The notes: generated by a model from the sequence alone, not told the origin. A DNA stretch of 38,678 bases from an uncultured Bacteroidales bacterium (GCA_944320465.1 CALUHO010000030.1:1-38678); one strand, 5' to 3'. Shown: positions 25,121 through 33,565, counted from the stretch's first letter. A program made the numbers and translations.

Positions 25121-26222
25121 ACACGTTGAAGCGGAAATGCAGAATATCCCCATCCTCCACCACATAATCCTTCCCCTCCACGGCTAATTTCCCGGCCTCC
25201 TTGCAAGCCGCTTCGGTACGGTAATGGATATAATCCTCGTATTTGATCACTTCGGCCCGGATAAAACCTTTTTCGAAATCGGTATGGATGATTCCAGCCG
25301 CTTGGGGAGCCTTGGTCCCCTTGACAAAGGTCCATGCCCGGCTCTCGTCAGGACCGGTGGTGAAATAGGTCTGCAGGTTCAGCAAGGCGTACGATGCCTT
25401 GATCAGACGGTTCACACCCGATTCTTCCAAACCCAATTCCTGCAGGAACATCTGACGTTCCTCGTACGTCTCGAACTCCGCAATTTCGCTCTCGGTCTTG
25501 GCCGCCACCACCAACAGCTGCGCGTTCTCGCCGGCAATGGCCTGGCGGACTGCTTCCACATAAGCGTTCCCGTCCTTGGCCGCGGCATCGTCCACATTGC
25601 AGACATACAGCACCGGCTTATTGGTCAATAGGAACAAATCGCGGGCCAGCTTCTGGTCATCCTTGCTGTCCCACTCCAACACGCGGGCGTTCTTGCCCTG
25701 TTCCAGCACTTCCTTGTACTGCTGCAAGATAGCCAACAAACGCTTAGCCGTCTTGTCACCCCCGCTCTGCGCCTGCTTCTCCACCTTGCCAATCCGGCTC
25801 TCTATCGTTTCCAAATCCTTCAATTGCAATTCGGTATCGATGATTTCCTTGTCCCGCACCGGATCCACGCTCCCGTCCACATGGGTCACGTTCGGGTCGT
25901 CGAAGCAACGCAGCACATGGATAATCGCATCCGTCTCCCGGATATTGGCCAGAAACTTGTTGCCCAAGCCTTCACCCCGGCTCGCCCCCTTGACCAAACC
26001 GGCAATATCCACGATTTCCATCGTAGCCGGCACCACCCGTTTGGGATGGTCTATTTCAACCAAAGCGTTCAGCCGCTCGTCCGGCACCGTGATGACCCCC
26101 ACATTGGGTTCAATGGTGCAAAAGGGGAAATTGGCCGCTTGGGCCTTGGCATTGCTCAAGCAATTGAACAGTGTGGATTTCCCCACATTGGGCAATCCCA
26201 CAATACCGCAATTCAAAGACAT
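25119..26222 (-). CDS. ychF: Redox-regulated ATPase/GTPase YchF (Obg family)
   Basis: A 367-residue Obg-family P-loop protein that binds ATP and associates with ribosomes; it takes part in stress and translation control. Motifs: GLPNVGKST (9-17, P-loop), NFPFCTIEPNVG (switch I), DIAGLVKGASRGEGLGNKFL (switch II), the helical coiled-coil insert, NKPVLYVCNVDD, and a C-terminal TGS domain (DFEKGFIRAEVIKYEDYI). Start ATG 26222 (MSLNCGIVG); a longer frame to 26315 adds 31 residues with no family likeness. The stop codon touches element A6. Confidence 0.95.
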   Translation of the reverse strand: MSLNCGIVGLPNVGKSTLFNCLSNAKAQAANFPFCTIEPNVGVITVPDERLNALVEIDHPKRVVPATMEIVDIAGLVKGASRGEGLGNKFLANIRETDAIIHVLRCFDDPNVTHVDGSVDPVRDKEIIDTELQLKDLETIESRIGKVEKQAQSGGDKTAKRLLAILQQYKEVLEQGKNARVLEWDSKDDQKLARDLFLLTNKPVLYVCNVDDAAAKDGNAYVEAVRQAIAGENAQLLVVAAKTESEIAEFETYEERQMFLQELGLEESGVNRLIKASYALLNLQTYFTTGPDESRAWTFVKGTKAPQAAGIIHTDFEKGFIRAEVIKYEDYIHYRTEAACKEAGKLAVEGKDYVVEDGDILHFRFNV

Positions 26223-26346
26223 ATTCCTACTTATTTCAGCCTCGCGGCCTTTCCGGCCGCGACGCAATCCATAAAACAAACCCGGCCTCCCCCTTCGGAA
26301 ACTTTGCCCGAACAACAGGCAATGAAAGGTTTCGAACCTCGTTCAT

Positions 26347-26390
26347 AAAGAAAAAAGAGGTGCATAGAGAACTAAACACCTCTTTTCGGA
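26347..26390 (-). terminator. Intrinsic terminator of gcvH
   Basis: AAAAGAGGTG (26353-26362) and CACCTCTTTT (26377-26386) form a 10-bp stem; on the minus strand it runs into CTCTTTTTTCTTT. It lies about 105 nt past the gcvH stop and before ychF, so the two genes are probably separate transcription units. Confidence 0.85.
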
Positions 26391-26491
26391 AATTTCCCGA
26401 TTGTCCGGCATCAAACCGTCCTCCCGCAAAAGTCCCTTGGCGGCTTTCACAGACAGGCTTTCGACCGCCCATGAAGTGCCTTGCCGATAAC

Positions 26492-26872
26492 TTAGGCACC
26501 GATTTGAGCCTTGTAATCGGCAGCCGACATCAAAGCATCGACTTCAGCGGCATTCGTCAGTTTCACCTTGATGATCCAGCCTTCGCCGTAAGGATCGCTG
26601 TTCACCAAAGCAGGATTGTCGGCCAAAGCGGCGTTCAGCTCCAAAACTTCGCCACCGGCAGGCATCAGAAGTTCGGAAACGGTCTTCACGGCCTCGATAT
26701 TGCCGAAAGCCTCGCCAGCGTTCAAGGTTTCGCCTTCGGAAGTAACATCGACAAACACGATGTCGCCCAATTCCTTCTGGGCGTAATCGGTAATACCAAT
26801 CAAAGCGTTTTCGCCTTCTACCTTGATCCATTCGTGATCGGCAGTGTACTTGAGATTTTCAGGGAAATTCAT
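26492..26872 (-). CDS. gcvH: Glycine cleavage system H protein
   Basis: A 126-residue lipoyl carrier protein. [20 protein letters not shown] and the lipoylation site Lys63 in [16 protein letters not shown] are clear, with [10 protein letters not shown] near the end. It shuttles the methylamine group between the P, T and L proteins of the glycine cleavage system; none of these partners is encoded in the window, so this is a stand-alone gcvH. It has its own consensus promoter (26969-27000) with an untranslated leader of about 90 nt, and its own terminator. Confidence 0.96.
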   Translation of the reverse strand: MNFPENLKYTADHEWIKVEGENALIGITDYAQKELGDIVFVDVTSEGETLNAGEAFGNIEAVKTVSELLMPAGGEVLELNAALADNPALVNSDPYGEGWIIKVKLTNAAEVDALMSAADYKAQIGA

Positions 26873-26968
26873 AATTCCTATTTATTTTAAGTGTTTTTGT
26901 TTTCGATGCCCAAGGCTGCCGGAGCCCGCCTGCCACGAAATCCCTTGCAAGCGACCCGGCACAAAGGA

Positions 26969-27000
26969 CAAAAGTACATCTTTTTTGAAAAAATGCCAAA
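26969..27000 (-). promoter_or_regulatory. gcvH promoter
   Basis: On the minus strand TTTG (complement of 26997-27000), exactly 20 nt, TACTTTTG (complement of 26969-26976). Both boxes match the Bacteroidota consensus fully. Confidence 0.8.
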
Positions 27001-27075
27001 GCCAGGCAAAACAGCGTCTAAATCAAGCGTGGTCAAACCCCGGCTAAATGTCCGCATGAAAAACCGATGACATCA

Positions 27076-28416
27076 TCACAAGAATGGCACCATATAGACC
27101 GGAAGCAAGCAAACATCCTGATCCTTGCGCAAATCCTTGGAATAAACCAGATAGCGGGCTCCCTCCCGGGAAGAAAACTTCTTGTGGAAAGCGTCCAACG
27201 AAGCATGCGTCCTGTAGCCTGATGATTTCACCTCAAGCGGGCATATCTTTCCCTGCCGAGACAACAAGAAATCGATTTCGTAATTATGCTTCCCCGTATC
27301 GGTAGGCCAAGTATAATAGAACAGCTCGTTCCCGGAAGCTTTCAGCATCTGGGCCACCGCATTTTCAAAAACATATCCGAGATCCGCACTCAATTTGTCG
27401 CCCAAAAGCTTCTCGTAAATCACATTTTCCGTATAAGCAGCATCCCAAAAGGCCAACGTGATGAAAAGCCCCGTATCGCAAAGGAACATCTTGTAACGGC
27501 CTTTGTCCTGATGCAAAGGCATCCCGACATTCGGGTCGTTAGCATGATAGGACATCAATACCGTCTGGGAATCTTCCATATCCTGCAACAGTTCCTGCAT
27601 ATCCTCCTGGCGTTTCTTTTCCAAAACGCCGGATATCTGGTATCTGGACGCATTGCTATTCAGCTGGCCAGGGACAGACTTGAACATCCTGCCCATATTT
27701 CCCGTAGGGTCGATTTTACGGAAATCTTCTTCATAAAGTTCCAATATTTCCCTCTTCACCGCATCAACCGCCCCCAGATTATTGGTATTCAAATATGATT
27801 CAACCGCTTGAGGCATCCCTCCTATCAGCATGTACAACCTGAAATTCCGCATCTGCCCACGATGGACGGCATCTCCCAACGGATGCCAGGAGTCAAAGGC
27901 CTGTCGTAACAGAGGCACCGTGACCTCATCCCCCAAAGCCCAACGGAACTCCTCGTAATCCATAGGATACAATACGAGCCGGGTTTCTTCACTAGGAATA
28001 CGAATGTCTTTTATGTTCCTGCGAATCGACAGCAAAGAACCCGTTTCAATATAATCATACCGACGATCCTTGACCAATTTCCGAATAGCCTGACGCGCCA
28101 TAGGGCATGCTTGCACTTCATCAAAGACAATCACCGATTTACGCACTTTCAGATTCACGCCGTACAAGAACTGCAACCTGAAAAAGAGGGCATCCAGATC
28201 CGAAACATCATCAAACAAGGATCGTACTTCCGAAGATGCCTCCGTAAAATCAATCATCAAATAAGACTCATACTCCCGCTTGGCAAACTCCTCCACCAAT
28301 GTTGATTTTCCCACACGGCGGGCACCTTTAATCAATAAAGCCGTTGCTCCGTCCCGCTCCTTTTTCCATTCCAACATGGCTTTATAAAGTTTCCTTTTGA
28401 ACACCACTTTCCACAT
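27076..28416 (-). CDS. AAA_14 / DUF4143 ATPase
   Basis: A 446-residue protein of the common but poorly understood AAA_14-DUF4143 family. Walker A is GARRVGKST (31-39, Lys37) and Walker B SVIVFDEVQ (94-102), followed by YIETGSLLSI. The C-terminal DUF4143 part contains YEIDFLLSRQGKICPLEVKS, a D...E-x-K arrangement like that of restriction-endonuclease folds. Such proteins are scattered in accessory regions of Bacteroidota, often as lone genes in many copies; roles in defence or mobile-element biology have been suggested but not shown. The gene is preceded by a TATATTTG -7 box and three direct repeats that may be an operator. Start ATG 28416; no clear terminator is seen after the stop at 27076. 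Confidence 0.88.
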   Translation of the reverse strand: MWKVVFKRKLYKAMLEWKKERDGATALLIKGARRVGKSTLVEEFAKREYESYLMIDFTEASSEVRSLFDDVSDLDALFFRLQFLYGVNLKVRKSVIVFDEVQACPMARQAIRKLVKDRRYDYIETGSLLSIRRNIKDIRIPSEETRLVLYPMDYEEFRWALGDEVTVPLLRQAFDSWHPLGDAVHRGQMRNFRLYMLIGGMPQAVESYLNTNNLGAVDAVKREILELYEEDFRKIDPTGNMGRMFKSVPGQLNSNASRYQISGVLEKKRQEDMQELLQDMEDSQTVLMSYHANDPNVGMPLHQDKGRYKMFLCDTGLFITLAFWDAAYTENVIYEKLLGDKLSADLGYVFENAVAQMLKASGNELFYYTWPTDTGKHNYEIDFLLSRQGKICPLEVKSSGYRTHASLDAFHKKFSSREGARYLVYSKDLRKDQDVCLLPVYMVPFL

Positions 28417-28443
28417 AACAATTCAGATACTTGAAAATGAGCG

Positions 28444-28474
28444 CAAATATAGCCAATCCCGCAAAATTCTCACA
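28444..28474 (-). promoter_or_regulatory. Promoter of the AAA_14/DUF4143 ATPase gene
   Basis: On the minus strand TGTG (complement of 28471-28474), 19 nt, TATATTTG (complement of 28444-28451). The -33 region lies inside the first of three direct repeats (28461-28479), so a protein bound there would interfere with the polymerase. Confidence 0.6.
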
Positions 28475-28545
28475 ATTTTTTTCTGGGAATTCCTGCAAAT
28501 TCTCACAATTTTTTCACCGAGATTTCTGCAAATTCTCACAATTTT
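28461..28545. repeat. Three direct repeats upstream of the DUF4143 ATPase gene
   Basis: GCAAAATTCTCACAATTTT (28461-28479), GCAAATTCTCACAATTTT (28495-28512) and GCAAATTCTCACAATTTT (28528-28545) begin 34 and 33 bp apart, about three helical turns. The spacers share GAGAT/GGAAT then TTC/TCC before the next copy. An iteron-like operator is the likeliest meaning. Confidence 0.8.
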
Positions 28546-28579
28546 CATCCCGGCCGGACAGGCCGAGTCCGGCATCTCC

Positions 28580-29116
28580 TTACTCCTTATTGCGCGTTGC
28601 TTTGCAAGGAGCGGACTGCCGGCGGATGGCAAAGACATAGAACAAGAGGATGACGTTCATCATCAAGGCGTAGAGGATAGCCGGGATGGCCATTTGACCG
28701 CTGTTGAAGATGAAAGGGGAAAAGGCAATGGCAATGGCTTGGGCGGCGTTCTGCATGCCGACTTCGATGACAATGGTGCGGCGGACAGCCGGAGAGAACC
28801 CGCCAAGGCGCGAGAGCAACGAACTGCACAGCATAGCCAGCAAGACGAGCGAGGCCGTGGCCATTCCAAGGACAGCAAAGTTGTCCACTATCTCTTGGGT
28901 GTATTGGAGAAAAAACACCAAGGCCAGGAACATCAGGGCAGGGAAAGCGGCTTTGCCGAGAATCCTGCGAACCTTGGCGGCGGCATGAGGCCAGAATCGG
29001 CGGAACAGGATGCCGGCAAGGATGGGAACGAAAAGCAGGACGAGGTTTTGCAACAGGAGCTTGCCTACGGGCAGGTACTGGAGCTTGCCATCTCTCGCCA
29101 TTTTCATCCTATGCAT
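28580..29116 (-). pseudogene. Truncated bile acid:sodium symporter family gene (C-terminal half)
   Basis: A 178-residue reading with hydrophobic helices and the BASS-family signature EVGMQNAAQAIAIAFSPFIF, ending AIPAILYALMMNVILLFYVF then a basic tail. Full-length relatives have about 300 residues and ten helices; here the chain begins at about the fifth helix (LLLQNLVLLFVPILAGILF). The N-terminal half is absent, and the truncated end abuts the start of the plus-strand MoxR operon at 29159-29171. The simplest reading is a gene cut by insertion or deletion when the accessory operon arrived; a functional half-size transporter is less likely. Confidence 0.75.
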
Positions 29117-29170
29117 GCTTCCGGCATACCCTTTGTTTTATTTTGCCCTCCGAATCAAATGCAGAAAAAC

Positions 29171-30238
29171 ATGGCAATCACCATCAACGCAAGCGAACTG
29201 CGCCAGATATTAGACTTGACCCCGGCCGACCAGAACATCATGCTCATCGGCAAGCACGGCATAGGGAAATCCGAGATATTGAGCCGCTACTACCGCTCCA
29301 AAGGATTCCCGGTCATAACCTTCTTCTTGGGACAGATGAGCGATCCCGGCGATCTTATCGGCCTCCCCCACAAGAACCCGGAGAACGACAAGACCGAATT
29401 CCTGCCCCCATACTGGTTTCCTACCGACGGCCGGCCCATCGTCCTTTTCCTAGATGAACTCAACCGCGCCAGGCCGGAAATACTGCAAAGCATCATGGAT
29501 TTGACATTGAACAAGAGCCTAGCAGGCAAGACACTACCCGAAGGCAGCCGGATCATCTCGGCTGTCAATGAAGGCGAAGAATACCAACTGACCGAACTCG
29601 ATCCCGCGTTAGTATCCCGATTCAACCTCTACCGCTTCCGTCCCTCGGTTCCGGAATGGCTCCTATGGGCCTCCGAATGCCGTTTGGACGAAAGAGTCAT
29701 CAACTTCATCCAAAAAGAAGAGAAATTCCTGGATGACGACAGTCACCCAGCGGAAAACAGCCTCGACCGGCATCCCGACCGCCGCAGCTGGAAAAGGGTC
29801 TCGGATATCATCAAAAAACAAACCGAACTATCCTTGATACACAAAAAACTCATCTCCGGCCAAATAGGAACCATTGCCACCAACAAATTCTTCCAATACC
29901 TGCAAGAAAAAGAAACTCTTAGCGGAAAAGACATCCTGCTGGACTGGAACAAACACAAAGCGAAAGTCCAGCAACTCGCCCTGCACGAACTCTCCCTCCT
30001 GAACGAATCCCTCTTCCGCTTCATGGAAACCTCAAGCGAACTGGAGAACAACAAGACAAAAGTCGGAAAAGCCTTGGAATCCTACCTGAAACTGCTGCAA
30101 GAAAACAACATGAACGAAGCCTATGCCCACTGGATTTCGCTTTACAACAGCGGGAACTACCCCAAAGCCATCCTGTTCATCCTCTCACAGACCCCCAGGC
30201 TTTACAAAGACATCATGCAATTCATCAACTCCTTATAG
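29171..30238 (+). CDS. MoxR-like AAA ATPase
   Basis: A 355-residue AAA+ ATPase of the MoxR/dynein-related group. Walker A GKHGIGKS (27-34, Lys33), Walker B IVLFLDELNRA (90-100; Asp95, Glu96), the loop DLIGLPHK typical of MoxR proteins, sensor 1 SAVNEGEEYQ, and the Arg-containing DPALVSRFNLYRF. The C-terminal 150 residues are helical and charged, without a motif I recognise. MoxR ATPases work as chaperones with VWA-domain partners, and the next gene (2 bp later) encodes one. The start is taken at ATG 29171; ATG 29159 (MQKNMAI) would add four residues. A long upstream reading to 28397 crosses the symporter remnant and is rejected. It leads a four-gene operon. Confidence 0.88.
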   Translation: MAITINASELRQILDLTPADQNIMLIGKHGIGKSEILSRYYRSKGFPVITFFLGQMSDPGDLIGLPHKNPENDKTEFLPPYWFPTDGRPIVLFLDELNRARPEILQSIMDLTLNKSLAGKTLPEGSRIISAVNEGEEYQLTELDPALVSRFNLYRFRPSVPEWLLWASECRLDERVINFIQKEEKFLDDDSHPAENSLDRHPDRRSWKRVSDIIKKQTELSLIHKKLISGQIGTIATNKFFQYLQEKETLSGKDILLDWNKHKAKVQQLALHELSLLNESLFRFMETSSELENNKTKVGKALESYLKLLQENNMNEAYAHWISLYNSGNYPKAILFILSQTPRLYKDIMQFINSL

Positions 30239-30240
30239 AA

Positions 30241-31479
30241 ATGCCTCCCTGTCAAGAAAGATTCAGGCTCTTGGCCGAACATTGGTTCTTGCGCGAACCC
30301 GCCTTCTTCAGCATGTACTGCACGCATCAATTGACCAGCAATCCCCGCATGTCCATCCCAATCCGCGTAGGGAAAGGCAGAATCGAATACATGCCGGAAA
30401 TCATCCAAACCCTGAGTGATGCCGAATTCGAGGAAACCGTCGGCGTCGAGATGCTGCGCCTGTTCCTCAAGCATCCCTACGAACGCAAACCGGCGCATTG
30501 CCCCGGCATACGGATGATAGCTGCCAGCGACATGGCATTGTGGTCGGCCTACAAGTTCAGCTACATCCACCTCATTGCTCCCGATACTTGCAACCTCCCG
30601 TCCGGAAAGCATTACGAATGGTATCTGGAACACCTGTCCATGAAGACCTCCCCTTTCTCAAAAGAGGAACAAGAAAGCAGACTCGGGCAAAATGCCGAAG
30701 AAAGGCCGGAAGACACCGCAGAAGAATGCCGGAAAACTGCCGGGCAAAACGGAGCAAGCGCAGCAAGCCCTCATGCACCGGAACGCATTCCGAAATCCTA
30801 CCGGAACGCGGACGAACAAACCGCCCTTTGGGAAGAAGACGAGGAAATGCAGGAACGCATCTCGGAAATAATCCAAAGCGTCAAGGATTGGGGCAGCCTG
30901 AGCGGAAAAATGGCCGAAACCATCCTTGCCGCCGATCGTGTCCGGATAGACTACCGCCAAATCCTAAACAGCTTCAAAGCATCCATCCTTTCCTCTCGGC
31001 GCTGCCTGACCCGCATGAAACCCAGCCGCCGCTACGGTTACCAGCAGATGGGGCAACGACACTCTTTCTCAACCGGCCTGCTAATAGCCATCGACACCAG
31101 CGGCTCCATTTCCAGCACGGCCTTATGCAAATTCTACGGCATCGTCAACCACTTCTTCCAATACGGGATAGAACACATGGACGTAATCCAATTCGATGCC
31201 GCTGTACAAGGCGAGCCTGTCAGCCTGAGAAAAGCCCGGAAGGAAATCAAGGCCTGCGGCCGTGGCGGGACGAACTTCCAACCGGTCATCGATTTTGCCG
31301 CCCAGCGGCAAAACCGGTACGATGGGCTTCTGATACTCACCGACGGCCACGCGCCAATCCCCATCCTACCCCAAGGTTTCCATCTCCGAATTGCCTGGGT
31401 TTGCGAAAGCCGGGAAGCCTTCCTGAAACATAAGGGCTGGATGCAGAGCCTCGGAAAAGCCTGCTATATGAATCTTTGA
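30241..31479 (+). CDS. VWA-like/DUF2201 metallopeptidase-type protein
   Basis: A 412-residue protein. Residues about 1-130 resemble the N-terminal DUF2201 region (putative metallopeptidase fold: AEHWFLREPAFFSMYCT, EETVGVEMLRLFLKHPYER), but the usual HExxH is not evident. Residues about 135-200 are a charged low-complexity linker. The C-terminal part is a VWA-like domain with an intact MIDAS: DTSGS (Asp285, Ser287, Ser289), Thr344 in GRGGTNF and Asp368 in LTDGHAP. It begins 2 bp after the MoxR stop, and such ATPase-VWA pairs usually form a complex in which the ATPase remodels a metal- or protein-binding partner. Cytoplasmic; no signal peptide. The substrate is unknown. Confidence 0.83.
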   Translation: MPPCQERFRLLAEHWFLREPAFFSMYCTHQLTSNPRMSIPIRVGKGRIEYMPEIIQTLSDAEFEETVGVEMLRLFLKHPYERKPAHCPGIRMIAASDMALWSAYKFSYIHLIAPDTCNLPSGKHYEWYLEHLSMKTSPFSKEEQESRLGQNAEERPEDTAEECRKTAGQNGASAASPHAPERIPKSYRNADEQTALWEEDEEMQERISEIIQSVKDWGSLSGKMAETILAADRVRIDYRQILNSFKASILSSRRCLTRMKPSRRYGYQQMGQRHSFSTGLLIAIDTSGSISSTALCKFYGIVNHFFQYGIEHMDVIQFDAAVQGEPVSLRKARKEIKACGRGGTNFQPVIDFAAQRQNRYDGLLILTDGHAPIPILPQGFHLRIAWVCESREAFLKHKGWMQSLGKACYMNL

Positions 31480-31490
31480 AAACACACAAG

Positions 31491-31886
31491 ATGCTCGATT
31501 CCGAACAATTGAAACGAATCCTTCAGGACATTCATCCTCCCACAGCGGACTTCAAGCTTGTCCTGACCCAGCGCAAATACAAATGGCGCTTAGGCACGTA
31601 CTATCCCGGCAGCCATACCATATATATACATGGCGGCTGGGGCGACGACACCATGATCCTGCATACCGCCCTGCACGAATACGCGCACCATATACACCAT
31701 ACCGAAGGCCGGAGAATGGAATTCCACGAAAAGCCTCACGGTCCGAAGTTCCAGCTCATATTCAAAGCCCTTCTCCTCATAGCCTGCCAAAAAGGCTACT
31801 ACGGGCAACGCAGCCGCATTTTCGATTCCACCCGAAAAACAATCGACATTCCGCAAACCCACAATAATCCGCAAAACCCACAATAA
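31491..31886 (+). CDS. SprT-like zinc metalloprotease
   Basis: A 131-residue SprT-like protein. The zinc site is HEYAHH (His62, Glu63, His66) within TALHEYAHHIHHTEGR, with a likely third ligand His83 in KPHGPKF, followed by the hydrophobic helix LIFKALLLIACQ. SprT/Spartan-type proteases cut DNA-bound or ribosome-associated proteins; here the enzyme is small and lacks the C-terminal zinc ribbon of classical SprT. ATG 31491 is chosen; a TTG-started frame from 31476 overlaps the VWA gene and adds only five residues. Lying 11 bp after the VWA gene, it is part of the same operon. Confidence 0.82.
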   Translation: MLDSEQLKRILQDIHPPTADFKLVLTQRKYKWRLGTYYPGSHTIYIHGGWGDDTMILHTALHEYAHHIHHTEGRRMEFHEKPHGPKFQLIFKALLLIACQKGYYGQRSRIFDSTRKTIDIPQTHNNPQNPQ

Positions 31887-31895
31887 TCAGAACGT

Positions 31896-33056
31896 ATGGA
31901 AACCCATATCGACATCCATCAGCTCATCGACGCAAAAAAGCTTGTCCAGCGAGGATACAGCAACGAAGCAATCCAAAACACATTAATGGCTGCCCTTGCC
32001 AAACAAGTGAGCGCAATCTGGAATCCTCGCTCACAGAAGCCGGTCAGCGACGAGGACATGGCCGACTTCGAGCAGGGCATCGCCCGACTGACTCCCCGGC
32101 TCGCAGAATCAGGGTTCATCATGGAAACAGAAAGACATATCGAGCATAGCCTCTTTTTCAAAGTCAAAAATCTCGGTTTCAGAATCAAAATCGAGCAAGA
32201 GACATGGGAAAAAAATTCCGGGACAAGCCGAGAGAACTTCATATACGTCTGCCCCAAATCGGCCTCCCTGCGCATCAAACTGCAAAAACTTCCCTCGCCC
32301 GATACTACCCTGCAAGCTCTCCGGAAGATTCCTTACTGGCAAAAAGAACTGAAAGAATCAAACCAAAACGATGACTATATTATGATGAATCTAGGAAGCA
32401 GGCTGAAAGCTTTCCTTGACGAACAAACCGACTCTGCCGAACGCATCTCTTGGCAGGCATTCGCTGACACCCTGCGCAATGCAAAAGACACCCCGCACAT
32501 GACAGAGAGAATGGCATCAAGTAAAAACACGACTTTCTCCCACCCGATTAAGAATATAACCATCTCTTTCGCAGAGAACACCCAAAAATCCTCCGCCAAA
32601 ACCCTCCAAAGCTTCTACTGCCATATTTCTCGGTTCGGTTTCCTCAAGGTACAGAAAGGCAGGTTACTTGAAGATGTGCTGGAGACCATTGACTTGATAA
32701 CCAACTGTCAAGCGCAACTCAGGCAATGGGATCTCGACAAGATACGGAAACATATGGAAGTAGGCGAAAAGACCATGGAGGCCATAGCCCGAAACATCCT
32801 GGCGCAATGCGCTTTCCCCTACTGCATGCAAAAAAAAGGCAAAGACCTGCATATCTGGCTAAAGCTGCCATACCACCGCTGCATACAACTCAAGCTGCCG
32901 CCGCAAATGGATCCGATCCGGTTGAAAGGCATTTTAGAACACATCGCCCAAGTGAACGAAGTCTTCCAAGCCATCGGCTCCGTCAACCTGACCGTCAAGA
33001 GTTATGGCAACGACATCGTTTGGGAAAACCCTCCCGCCACGGAAAGCCCCACTTAA
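31896..33056 (+). CDS. Unrecognised 386-residue protein, last gene of the MoxR-VWA-SprT operon
   Basis: I do not recognise this protein. It has no signal peptide or transmembrane segment. Visible parts: an N-terminal helical region (METHIDIHQLIDAKKLVQRG, then YSNEAIQNTLMAALAKQVSAIW), a beta-rich segment (HSLFFKVKNLGFRIKIEQE), a helical middle, a second aromatic/beta segment (SFYCHISRFGFLKV) and a closing LHIWLKLPYHRCIQLKLPPQ followed by a helix and NLTVKSYGNDIVW. The two KVKNLGFRIKI/WLKLPYHRCIQLKL stretches hint at two related folds. It starts 9 bp after the SprT-like gene, so it is surely translated from the same message and may be the specificity partner of the system. Confidence 0.7.
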   Translation: METHIDIHQLIDAKKLVQRGYSNEAIQNTLMAALAKQVSAIWNPRSQKPVSDEDMADFEQGIARLTPRLAESGFIMETERHIEHSLFFKVKNLGFRIKIEQETWEKNSGTSRENFIYVCPKSASLRIKLQKLPSPDTTLQALRKIPYWQKELKESNQNDDYIMMNLGSRLKAFLDEQTDSAERISWQAFADTLRNAKDTPHMTERMASSKNTTFSHPIKNITISFAENTQKSSAKTLQSFYCHISRFGFLKVQKGRLLEDVLETIDLITNCQAQLRQWDLDKIRKHMEVGEKTMEAIARNILAQCAFPYCMQKKGKDLHIWLKLPYHRCIQLKLPPQMDPIRLKGILEHIAQVNEVFQAIGSVNLTVKSYGNDIVWENPPATESPT

Positions 33057-33072
33057 ATCAACCCTTAGATTC

Positions 33073-33093
33073 AACCCGAATCGGTCATTAGAC
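33073..33093. repeat. Solitary arm of family B element
   Basis: AACCCGAATCGGTCATTAGA then C matches the terminal arm of the 198-bp element at 37719-38118 with one change (CGAATC for CAAATC). No partner arm is visible nearby. It lies 17 bp after the stop of the operon's last gene. Confidence 0.7.
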
Positions 33094-33183
33094 TTCGGAG
33101 GCACGCCAAAACAACCGGAAAATATGCAGAATGACAGGATTCGTCGTTCATTTTGTGTATCTTCGCACTCAAAACCAAACTCC

Positions 33184-33565
33184 TATGCAACCCGTTGCCC
33201 TGAATGCGGTTCGTTTGTCAAGAAACTTTTTGCTCATTATCCATAATCATTCCTCGCTGTTTTAATATTTGGACGGTTAGTTAATCCGCAAATGTCAGAT
33301 GTTCATGAACTAGTCGCATGGATGGGGATGCTGCAGGCTCAGGAATACACAATGATGCGGGGCGGTCGGCATTCGTCTGAAACAGCCCTCCATGTCATCA
33401 TTCCGTAAAGCCTTTGACTCAGGGCAAGTTGTCAGGACGCACTTGTTCAGATGTACATGGCAGTTGGTCGCAGCAGAGGATCTGCGCTGGATGCTGAAAT
33501 TGTGTGCCGACAAAAACAAGAAAGCCATCAAATATTACGGACACAGAATTTCTGAAAGAGAATAA
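33184..33565 (+). pseudogene. Remnant of a winged-helix DNA-binding domain protein gene
   Basis: Pieces of one protein are readable in shifting frames: NAVRLSRNFLL (from ATG 33184), then NPQMSDVHELVAWMGMLQAQ and EYTMMR (about 33279-33359). After a two-base loss at about 33360 come AVGIRLKQPSMSSFRKAFDS and THLFRCTWQLVAAEDLRWML, ending in KLCADKNKKAIKYYGH with a stop at 33563-33565. This matches the N-terminal part of the winged helix DNA-binding (HTH_42, YcaQ-like) family. There is extra sequence with a stop between the first two pieces, and the C-terminal two thirds are missing. A degenerate promoter (TATCTTCG, 33158-33165) precedes it. No intact gene is present in 33057-33503. Confidence 0.72.

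Noticed and set aside
28461..28545. Three repeats as a short CRISPR array
   Set aside because: The intervening 15-16 bp are too short for spacers and partly alike; the position over a promoter indicates an operator.
28397..29158. In-frame upstream extension of the MoxR ATPase (would give 613 residues)
   Set aside because: It crosses the promoter repeats and the antisense symporter remnant; the residues are low-complexity shadow, and ATG 29171 begins the conserved domain.
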